The position numbers and the translations under genes were made by a program. The notes below the pieces were generated by a model. The model worked only from the letters and a program-made list of their open reading frames with translations, was not told the DNA's origin and did not search any database. DNA of 37,780 nt from Pseudomonadota bacterium (lineage in GTDB: Bacteria; Pseudomonadota; Gammaproteobacteria; Burkholderiales; Burkholderiaceae_D). The first letter of the stretch is position 1, and every line of letters begins with the position of its first letter. Shown piece by piece: positions 9,125 to 15,571 of this stretch. The stretch is from the NCBI GenBank assembly GCA_023389425.1, contig JAEWEK010000156.1:1-37780 (forward strand), in the 5' to 3' direction.

Positions 9125-11251
9125 TTAATTGGCGCTCAAGCCGCGGCGCTCCAGCAGCGGCTTGATGTCGGCATCGCGGCCGCGGAAGTTGCGATAGGTC
9201 TGCAGCTCGTCCTGCGATGCGCCGCGCGACAGCACCATCTTGCGGTAGTAGTCGCCGTTCTTGCGCTGCAGGCCGCCGTTCTCCCTGAACCATGCCGAGG
9301 TATCGGCCGCCAGCTTTTCGCTCCACAGGTAAGCGTAATAGCCGGCCGAGTAGCCCAGCGAGAAACTGTGCGAGAAGTAGGTCGTGCGGTAGCGCGGCGG
9401 CACCGGCGCGTAGTCGGCGCCGGCATCCTTCAGCGCCTGCGCCTCGAAGCCCACGACGTCGGCCGGGACCGCGCCCGCGGCCAGCTGGTGCCAGCGCTGG
9501 TCGATGATCGCGGCGGCCGTGTACTCGCTGGTGACGAAGCCCATGTTGAAGGTCTTCGTCGCCAGCACCTTGTCCAGCAGGGCCGATGGCATCGGTGCGC
9601 CGGTCTGGTAATGCTTGGCGTAGTTCGCCAGCACCTGGGGCCAGCTGGCCCACATCTCGTTCTGCTGCGACGGATACTCGACGAAGTCGCGGGCCGTGTT
9701 GGCGCCGCCGAAGGTCGGATACTTCACGCTCGAGAACATGCTGTGCATCGCATGGCCGAACTCGTGGAAGGCGGTGGTGACTTCGTCAAAGGTCAGCAGC
9801 GTCGGCTGGCCGGCCGGCGGCTTGGGAATGTTCAGGTGGTTGGCGACGACCGGGTGGTTACCCAGCAGCCTGGATTGGGTGACGTATTCGTTCTCCCACG
9901 CCCCGCCCTGCTTGTTCGGGCGAGCGTAGTAGTCCATGATGAAGATCGCCAGCTGCTTGCCGTCGGCATCGAACACGTCGAACACGCGCACGTCCGGGTC
10001 GTACACCGGCAGGTCGTGGCGCTCCTTGAAGCTGATGCCGAATTCCTTGTTGGCCGCGTAGAAAACGCCGTTCTGAACGACGCTGTTCAGCTCGAAATAT
10101 GGCTTCAGCTGGTTTTCGTCGAAAGCGAATTTCCTGGCGCGCACCTTGTCCGTGTAGTAGTACCAGTCCTGCGGGCCGGCCTGGAAGCCGCCGTGTTCCG
10201 CGTCGATCACCTTCTGGATTTCGGCCGCCTCGGCGTGCGCGTTGGCCTCGGCCGGCTTGATGACGTCGGCCAGCAGCCTGTTGATCGCTTCAGGATTCTT
10301 CGCGGTTTCGGTTTCGACCGAATAGGCCGCGAAGTTGGGATAGCCGAGCAGCGCGGCCTTTTCGGCGCGCAGCGTCACCAGGCGCAGCACCAGCTCGCGG
10401 TTGTCGAATTCGCCGCCGCGGCTGCCGCGCGCCAGCGACGCGGCCAGCAGGCGTTCGCGCACGGCGCGATTGGTCAGCTCGGCGAGCGCCGCCTGGCCGG
10501 TGGTGTTGGACAGCGCCAGCACGAACTTGCCGTCCAGGCCGCGCTTCTTCGCCAGCGCGGCGGCGGCGTCGATCTGGGCGTCCGACAGGCCATCCAGTTC
10601 GGCGCGGGTGTCGACCACCAGCGCCGAAGCATTCGCTTCCTTCAGCGTGTTCTGCGAGAACTTCGACTGCAGCGCGGCGATCTCGCCGTTGATGGCCTTG
10701 AGCTTTTCCTTGTCGGCAGCAGGCAGGTTTGCGCCGGCGCGCACGAAGTCGCGGTGGTAGCGCTCCAGCAGGTAGGCCGACTCGGCGTCCAGGTGCAGGC
10801 GCGCGCGCTGTTCGTACACCGCCTTGACGCGCTTGAACAGCTTGTCGTTCAGGTAGATGGTGTCGTGCTGCGCGGCCAGCCTGGGCTGGATCTCGCGGTC
10901 GATCTCGTCCAGCTTGTCGTTGGTGTTCGCCGTCTGCAGGTTCGAGAACGTGGTCGACACGCGCGCCAGCAGCTGGCCCGAACGCTCCAGCGCGACGATC
11001 GTGTTGTCGAAGGTCGGCGCCTTGCCGTTGTTGGCGATCGCCGCCACTTCGCGCAACTGCTCGCGCATGCCGGCTTCAAACGCGGGCATGAAGTGCTCGT
11101 CCTTGATCTTGTCGAAGGCCGGATAATGGAACGGCAGGGTGCTGGGCCTGGCGAAGGGGTTCGACGGGTCGAGGGCGGCGGACGGTGCGGCGTGCGCTGC
11201 GAATGCGAGGGACAGGGTGGCCGCAACGATGAGCAGGTGTGGACGTTTCAT
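9125..11251 (-). CDS. M3 family zinc metallopeptidase (Dcp-like), exported, copy 2
   Basis: This is a paralogue of the neighbouring M3 peptidase. It has the same length (708 residues) and the same HEFGH zinc motif at 496-500, and the sequence stays alignable without obvious gaps. It starts MKRPHLLIVAATLSLAFAAHA, a clear signal peptide, and then shows NPFARPSTLPFHYPAFDKI. Third-ligand context: EYPSQQNEMWASW. The copies differ at many positions throughout, so the duplication is old, not recent. The ATG at 11251 has AAGATCCC upstream. It is the promoter-proximal gene of the pair; a sigma-70-like promoter lies about 55 bp upstream. It probably acts in periplasmic oligopeptide turnover, perhaps with a different size or residue preference from its partner. 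Confidence 0.92.
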   Translation of the reverse strand: MKRPHLLIVAATLSLAFAAHAAPSAALDPSNPFARPSTLPFHYPAFDKIKDEHFMPAFEAGMREQLREVAAIANNGKAPTFDNTIVALERSGQLLARVSTTFSNLQTANTNDKLDEIDREIQPRLAAQHDTIYLNDKLFKRVKAVYEQRARLHLDAESAYLLERYHRDFVRAGANLPAADKEKLKAINGEIAALQSKFSQNTLKEANASALVVDTRAELDGLSDAQIDAAAALAKKRGLDGKFVLALSNTTGQAALAELTNRAVRERLLAASLARGSRGGEFDNRELVLRLVTLRAEKAALLGYPNFAAYSVETETAKNPEAINRLLADVIKPAEANAHAEAAEIQKVIDAEHGGFQAGPQDWYYYTDKVRARKFAFDENQLKPYFELNSVVQNGVFYAANKEFGISFKERHDLPVYDPDVRVFDVFDADGKQLAIFIMDYYARPNKQGGAWENEYVTQSRLLGNHPVVANHLNIPKPPAGQPTLLTFDEVTTAFHEFGHAMHSMFSSVKYPTFGGANTARDFVEYPSQQNEMWASWPQVLANYAKHYQTGAPMPSALLDKVLATKTFNMGFVTSEYTAAAIIDQRWHQLAAGAVPADVVGFEAQALKDAGADYAPVPPRYRTTYFSHSFSLGYSAGYYAYLWSEKLAADTSAWFRENGGLQRKNGDYYRKMVLSRGASQDELQTYRNFRGRDADIKPLLERRGLSAN

Positions 11252-11303
11252 GGGATCTTTCGCGACTGTTGACGACTCCCAGCTTGTGGCTGGTGCGCGC
11301 AAG

Positions 11304-11333
11304 ATCATAGCAGGCTTATTGCTGGGTCGTCAC
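11304..11333 (-). promoter_or_regulatory. Predicted sigma-70-type promoter for the M3 peptidase pair
   Basis: On the minus strand, GTGACG (11333-11328) is followed after 18 bases by TATGAT (11309-11304), 5/6 of the -10 consensus. The leader to the ATG at 11251 would be about 45-50 nt. This is pattern only; the remaining divergent intergenic DNA (about 11334-11498) shows no further recognisable element. Confidence 0.35.
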
Positions 11334-11498
11334 AGCGACAAGATATGCATGTCGGCCGTATGGACGCCGCAACGCAACATCATTTCGCAAGCCCGAAGCG
11401 CATGATGGCTGGCCGCGACGCCGGCGCCAGGCGCCGAATGATCGCCCCCGTTCCGGCTTGCTTCATGGAGGCCTGCGCGCCCGTCGGCGATAATGGGC

Positions 11499-11529
11499 TT
11501 GACCCTCACGCGACGTGAGGCTCCAGAGT
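11499..11529 (+). promoter_or_regulatory. MerR/TipA-type promoter-operator
   Basis: TTGACC (-35, 11499-11504) is separated by 19 bases from CAGAGT (-10-like, 11524-11529). Within the spacer region lies a perfect palindrome CCTCACG-CGA-CGTGAGG (11504-11520). An over-long 19-bp spacer holding a dyad is the hallmark of promoters that MerR proteins activate by DNA distortion. The MerR-family gene starts 30 bases downstream, so autoregulation is the natural reading. Confidence 0.75.
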
Positions 11530-11559
11530 GGCTGCAGGCTTGAAGAACGGAGAAGACAG

Positions 11560-12570
11560 ATGCTGAAAGTAGGTGAACTCGCGCAGCGTGCCGGACTGAC
11601 GGTGCGCACCCTGCACCATTACGACAGCATCGGCCTGCTCCGCCCTTCGGCCCGTTCCGATGGCGGCTACCGCCTGTACGACCGCGACGACGTGGCGCGC
11701 CTGCAGCAGATCCAGGCGCTGCGCAAGTTCGGCATGGCGCTGGCCGACATCGGGGCTTACCTGGACAGTGAACGCGCTTCGCCGCTGGCGATCATCGAGC
11801 GCCAGCTGGCGTCGCTCGAGCGCCAGATCGGCGAGGCCACGCGCATGCGCGAGCAGCTGCTGCTGGTGCGTGCGCAGCTGGCCAAGGGCGAGGCGCCCGC
11901 GCTGTCCACCTGGCTCACCACACTGGAGAAGATGACCATGTACGAAAAATATTTTTCGAAGCAGGACATCGCGCAGCTGCGCGAGTTCGATTCGGATGCG
12001 ACCCAGGCCCAATGGGCCGCGCTGGTGACGGACGTGCAGGCGGCGATGGACCGCGGCGCGGCGCCGGCATCGGCCGAGGCGATGGCGCTGGGCGCGCGCT
12101 GGAGCGCGCTGCTCGAGCGCAGCACCGGCGGCAATCTCGACCTCGTGCACAAGCTCGACAACATGCACAGGAACGAACCCTCGGTGCAGGACCAGAGCGG
12201 CATCACGCAGGCGCTGCGCGCCTTCATCCTGGAGGCGATGAACGAGAACAAGCTGTCGCTGTTCGCGCGATACCTGCCGCCGGAAGTGATCGCCCGGATG
12301 CGCCGCCACAACGCCGGCCGGGCGCAAGAGTGGCTGCCTCTTATCAGCCGCATCAAGGAACAGATGGCAATCGATCCCTCGCCGGCCACGCCGCAGGCGC
12401 GCCAGCTGGCGCGCGAGTGGAGCGAGCTGCTGGCCGACATGCTGGGCCCCGATCCCGCCACCATGCCGCTGTTCCGCAATGCGATGCAGGCGGAACCGGC
12501 GCTGCGCCAGGGCCGCGCCATGACCGACGAGATGGTCCCCTACCTCATCGCGGCGCGCCAGCTGGGCTGA
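11560..12570 (+). CDS. MerR family transcriptional regulator with TipAS-like C-terminus
   Basis: A 336-residue regulator. Residues 1-70 are a MerR winged helix-turn-helix (VGELAQRAGLTVRTLHHYDSIGLL, then GGYRLYDRDDV). About 75-125 form the dimerising coiled coil. From about 128 the protein is helical and contains MYEKYFSKQDIAQL, which resembles the TipAS drug-binding fold of Streptomyces TipA. In that family, ligand binding switches on multidrug-resistance genes and the regulator itself. The protein is longer than TipA (about 250), with an extra helical part in the C-terminal 100 residues. ATG 11560 is preceded by CGGAGAAGACAG. Its own operator lies just upstream. The next gene (GMC-like oxidoreductase) begins 36 bp after the stop, so it may be a co-regulated target. 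Confidence 0.88.
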   Translation: MLKVGELAQRAGLTVRTLHHYDSIGLLRPSARSDGGYRLYDRDDVARLQQIQALRKFGMALADIGAYLDSERASPLAIIERQLASLERQIGEATRMREQLLLVRAQLAKGEAPALSTWLTTLEKMTMYEKYFSKQDIAQLREFDSDATQAQWAALVTDVQAAMDRGAAPASAEAMALGARWSALLERSTGGNLDLVHKLDNMHRNEPSVQDQSGITQALRAFILEAMNENKLSLFARYLPPEVIARMRRHNAGRAQEWLPLISRIKEQMAIDPSPATPQARQLAREWSELLADMLGPDPATMPLFRNAMQAEPALRQGRAMTDEMVPYLIAARQLG

Positions 12571-12575
12571 GCGCC

Positions 12576-12610
12576 GCATGGTGCGGCGTGTTAGCATCGC
12601 CGCACCATGC
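12576..12610 (+). promoter_or_regulatory. 13-bp perfect hairpin enclosing the GMC oxidoreductase start codon
   Basis: GCATGGTGCGGCG (12576-12588) is the exact reverse complement of CGCCGCACCATGC (12598-12610), with a 9-nt loop. The start codon ATG (12607-12609) and the whole position where a ribosome-binding site would sit lie in the downstream arm. In RNA this would hide the start. In DNA it could equally be a dyad for a regulator. No T-run follows, so it is not a standard terminator. Confidence 0.65.
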
Positions 12611-13902
12611 CTACCCCACTCCTCGATCGATACGATGCCATCGTCGCCGGCAGCGGCCCGGGCGGCGCCAGCGTCGCGCGCGAGCTGGCGCGGCGCGGCC
12701 TGCGCATCCTGGTCGTCGAACAGGGCAGCGCGGCGCCGGTCGCGGGCACGCTGGCGCAGATGGCGGGCATGGCGGCGGTGCCGGGACGCGGCGCCTTCTT
12801 CCACCGCGACCTGTCGCTACTGGTCAGCGGCATCACCGCCGGCGGGAGCTCCACGCTCAACTTCGCCACCGCCGCGCCGCCGCCCGTCGGCAAGTTCGCG
12901 GCGCTCGGCATCGACCTGCAGCCGGCGCTGGCCGCGCTGCGCGCCGAGCTGCCGATGGCGCCGCTGCCGGATGCGCTGGTCGGCCCGATGGCGCAGCGCA
13001 TGATGGCGGCCGCGCGCTCGCTCTCGCTCGACTGGCACAAGCTGGACAAGATGATCCGCCCGCAGTCCTGCCGCACCGGCTGCTGGCGCTGCGTCTACGG
13101 CTGCCCCTTCGGCGCCAAGTGGAGCGCGCGCGATTTCCTGGACGAGGCTTGCCGCGACGGCGCGCGCCTGCTGGACCGCGCGCGCGTCGAACGCGTGCTG
13201 GTCGAGCAGGGCCGCGCCGCCGGGGTCGAGCTGGTGGCGGATGGCCGGCGCCGGCAGGTCAAGGCGCCGCTGGTGGTGCTGGCCGGCGGCGGCGTGGGCA
13301 GCCCGCGCATCCTGCACCGCTCGGGACTGGGCCCGCGCTCGGTGCCCTTCTTCAGCGATCCGGTGGTGGCGGTGATGGGCGAGGTGGACGATATCGACGG
13401 CGGCGCCGAAGTGCCGATGGCGGCCGGCATGGCGCTGCCCGACGAGGGCATCTCGTTCGCCGACCTGACGCTGCCGCGGCCGATGTACCAGGCCTTCGCG
13501 GCGCAGGTGGGCAGGCTGGACCGCCTGCTGGCGCACCGGCGCACGCTGACGATGATGGTGAAGATCCGCGACGAGCAGGGCGGCGGCGTCGGCCCGCGCT
13601 GGGTCGACAAGCGCCTGCAGGCCGCGGACAAGGCCAGGCTGAAGCGCGGCGTGGCGCTGGCGCGCGGCATCCTGCGACAGGCGGGCGCGCGGCACATCTT
13701 CAAGAGCTGGCATTTCGCCGCGCATCCGGGCGGCGGCGTGCCGATCGGCGCCGGCGTCGACAGCTCGCTGCGCACCGCCACGCCGGGCCTGTACGTGTGC
13801 GACGCGTCGGTGATTCCCGGGCCATGGGGACTGCCGCCCACGCTCACCCTGCTGTGCCTGGGCAAGCGGCTCGGCGCGCAGCTCGCGGGCGCAGCTCAGT
13901 AG
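12607..13902 (+). CDS. GMC-like FAD-dependent oxidoreductase with a four-cysteine cluster
   Basis: This 431-residue flavoprotein has the dinucleotide-binding motif GSGPGG at 15-20 followed by a VVEQG strand end, as in FAD Rossmann folds. Its C-terminus has the GMC_oxred_C pattern: HPGGGVPIG, then LYVCDASVIPGPWG and PPTLTLL. Members oxidise alcohols, sugars or steroids; the substrate is not evident. Between the two halves lies C155-x3-C159-x2-C162-x3-C166-P, a compact four-cysteine set seen in some long-chain alcohol oxidase-like GMC proteins that could hold an Fe-S cluster or metal. It is short for the family (usually 500-600). Translation may be controlled by the hairpin over its ATG; no Shine-Dalgarno is seen. 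Its stop overlaps slyX by 7 bp, tail to tail. Confidence 0.82.
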   Translation: MPTPLLDRYDAIVAGSGPGGASVARELARRGLRILVVEQGSAAPVAGTLAQMAGMAAVPGRGAFFHRDLSLLVSGITAGGSSTLNFATAAPPPVGKFAALGIDLQPALAALRAELPMAPLPDALVGPMAQRMMAAARSLSLDWHKLDKMIRPQSCRTGCWRCVYGCPFGAKWSARDFLDEACRDGARLLDRARVERVLVEQGRAAGVELVADGRRRQVKAPLVVLAGGGVGSPRILHRSGLGPRSVPFFSDPVVAVMGEVDDIDGGAEVPMAAGMALPDEGISFADLTLPRPMYQAFAAQVGRLDRLLAHRRTLTMMVKIRDEQGGGVGPRWVDKRLQAADKARLKRGVALARGILRQAGARHIFKSWHFAAHPGGGVPIGAGVDSSLRTATPGLYVCDASVIPGPWGLPPTLTLLCLGKRLGAQLAGAAQ

Positions 13903-14096
13903 TGCGGCGGCCGCTCGTTGATCGGCTGGCCGGCGTCGCGCATCGTCTGGATGTGCTCGGCCAGCTTCATCACCAGGGCCTCGAGCTGGTCGATATGGCG
14001 CCCCTGCTCGTACACGGTGCGGTTCAGCGTTTCGACCAGGTCTTCCTGGTGCGACAGCTTGATCTCGATATCGACCAGACGTTCTTCGTGGCTCAC
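13896..14096 (-). CDS. slyX: SlyX family protein
   Basis: A 66-residue protein fitting SlyX: a coiled-coil helix starting ERLVDIEIKLSHQEDLVETLN, with the second half QLEALVMKLAEHI, and the typical C-terminal PPHY ending. The E. coli homologue is a small cytoplasmic protein next to slyD with no firmly known role. ATG at 14096. The tail overlaps the convergent GMC oxidoreductase by 7 bp. Confidence 0.9.
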   Translation of the reverse strand: MSHEERLVDIEIKLSHQEDLVETLNRTVYEQGRHIDQLEALVMKLAEHIQTMRDAGQPINERPPHY

Positions 14097-14124
14097 GGCT
14101 TTCCCCTGCGATGCAAAGCCGGCA

Positions 14125-15465
14125 TTATGCCTGCTGTTTACGGCGCGCGCGCCAGGCCGCCATGCGCTTCTTCAGCCGCTTGACGGCGCCCGCCAGCTTC
14201 TCGTACAGGTTTCCGTACAGAACATTGCACGTCATCACCACCGGGGTCAGTCCGGTGCGGCGCCACAGCAGCACGTGGCCGCGGGTCTGGAGCTGGTGGC
14301 TGGAGCGGAAGTCGCGGTTCGGCGTCCCGTAGCCGAAGTCCGCGCCCGACAGGGCGTGCGCCGCCATCATTTCCTTCAGCGCCAGGTGCATCGTGCTGGT
14401 GCCGGCGGACAGGTGCTGGTATTTGTCGTCGCTGACGATGTTGTGCACCAGCCAGCGCCCGATGCCGTTGCTGCCGACCACCACGCCGACGGGTACTCCG
14501 GCGCAGCGCACCACGCAGGAATACAGCAAGCCGCCGGCGGCGAGCCGTTCGAACTTGTGCTGGGCCGGGAAAGCGGCGAGGTCCGCCGCCGGCATCAGGG
14601 CGCGCATCGCATCGAACAGCGACGCAACCTGCTCCGGCCGCTCGATCCGGATCACCTCGATCTCGCCTGCCTCGGCTGCCAACTGGCGCACCTGGCGCTG
14701 CAGGTTGTAGCGCTTTTTCGAACTCAACTTCTGCAGGTAGACGTCGAAACTCTCGGGAAGTTCGATGGTGTGGCATTCGCGCCAGCCGTCGAGCACGCTC
14801 ACACCCATGCCGTGCAGGCGCGCGAAGCGGTCGAACAGCTCCGACGGCACGGCCTGCAGCGACACGCCGCGCGCCTGCGGGTAGCGGACGAAGATGCTGG
14901 CCAGCACGGCGTCGAACAGGCCGGGCGCGTCTCGCAGCAAGGGCACGCTGCCGAGCAATTGCACCACGGGCATCTTCCAGCGCCACGCGCCGAGCGGCCC
15001 CATCCGGAATTCGAGTGCGTGGCGGCGCGGGCGCAGCGGCACGATGCCGAGCACCGCGCCGTCGCCGCGGCGGCGCGCCACCAGCAGGCTGCAGGGATCG
15101 GCGGTGTCCTTCAGGTAACGGAAAAATGCCGGCGACTGGTAGATTTTTTCAGGGCTGGGGCTGTCGGCAAGCAGGCCGTCCCAATCGGCGGACAGGGCGG
15201 CGATGTCGTGCTCGCTCTCCAAGAAGGAAATGTCGAAATCATTTCCCGCGTGCAAACCAAGGGGCGCGCCGTCGGGATGAGGAGAATTTTTATTAATTGC
15301 AGCAGTGCCGTTATCGCGGCGAAATACGCTTACAAAAAAGCGGCCAGCGTCTAGTGAGCGCATGTTTTTCTTTGGAAAATCAAGGATCTGGGAATCAGGC
15401 GACCGCGCGTCGCCGTTTGTATATTTAAAATAAATATTATCAGCCTTTAATTTTCTTTCACGCAC
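14125..15465 (-). CDS. GNAT-fold acyltransferase of the CelD/BioF2 type
   Basis: Up to 446 residues. The C-terminal two thirds look like the BioF2/GNAT_6 acetyltransferase domain used in cell-surface polysaccharide modification. It contains LSSKKRYNLQRQVRQL near 245-260, the hallmark KxRyNLrr-type motif. A later stretch, LVHNIVSDDKYQHLSAGTSTMHLALKEM, corresponds to the acyl-CoA-binding region. An early YQSPAFFRYL (about 108-117) is the usual entry of this family. The start is uncertain. GTG 15465 gives a low-GC N-terminal extension with no visible ribosome-binding site. ATG 15363 (MRSLDAGRFF) has AAAGAA upstream and removes 34 residues. No other exopolysaccharide gene is adjacent, so the acceptor is unknown. 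Confidence 0.8.
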   Translation of the reverse strand: MRERKLKADNIYFKYTNGDARSPDSQILDFPKKNMRSLDAGRFFVSVFRRDNGTAAINKNSPHPDGAPLGLHAGNDFDISFLESEHDIAALSADWDGLLADSPSPEKIYQSPAFFRYLKDTADPCSLLVARRRGDGAVLGIVPLRPRRHALEFRMGPLGAWRWKMPVVQLLGSVPLLRDAPGLFDAVLASIFVRYPQARGVSLQAVPSELFDRFARLHGMGVSVLDGWRECHTIELPESFDVYLQKLSSKKRYNLQRQVRQLAAEAGEIEVIRIERPEQVASLFDAMRALMPAADLAAFPAQHKFERLAAGGLLYSCVVRCAGVPVGVVVGSNGIGRWLVHNIVSDDKYQHLSAGTSTMHLALKEMMAAHALSGADFGYGTPNRDFRSSHQLQTRGHVLLWRRTGLTPVVMTCNVLYGNLYEKLAGAVKRLKKRMAAWRARRKQQA

Positions 15466-15526
15466 AATTGAAAATTAATAAAAACAAATAACATTTGCAC
15501 GATTTAATTAAAATAAAGAAATAAAA

Positions 15527-15551
15527 AACCGCAGGCGGGCGACCCGCGGTT
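15527..15551 (-). terminator. Rho-independent terminator of the M10-like protease gene
   Basis: AACCGC (15527-15532) pairs with GCGGTT (15546-15551), with an inner GGG/CCC pairing. Read on the minus strand it ends in a run of T residues and then AT-rich DNA. It lies 20 bases past the protease stop. The following ~60 bp (15466-15526) are very AT-rich and non-coding. Confidence 0.85.
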
Positions 15552-15571
15552 CCTCGCCGCGCCATGCCGGC

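Noticed and set aside
6845..11272. Very long open frame (over 1400 codons) on the plus strand across the M3 peptidase genes
   Set aside because: It is the antisense shadow of two well-supported M3 genes; its translation is Arg/Val/His-rich and low in family resemblance, as expected from GC-biased codon use.
12012..14183. Plus-strand open frame spanning the MerR gene, the GMC gene and slyX
   Set aside because: It runs out of frame through two genes with clear motifs and ends opposite slyX; its composition is arginine/glycine-rich shadow translation.
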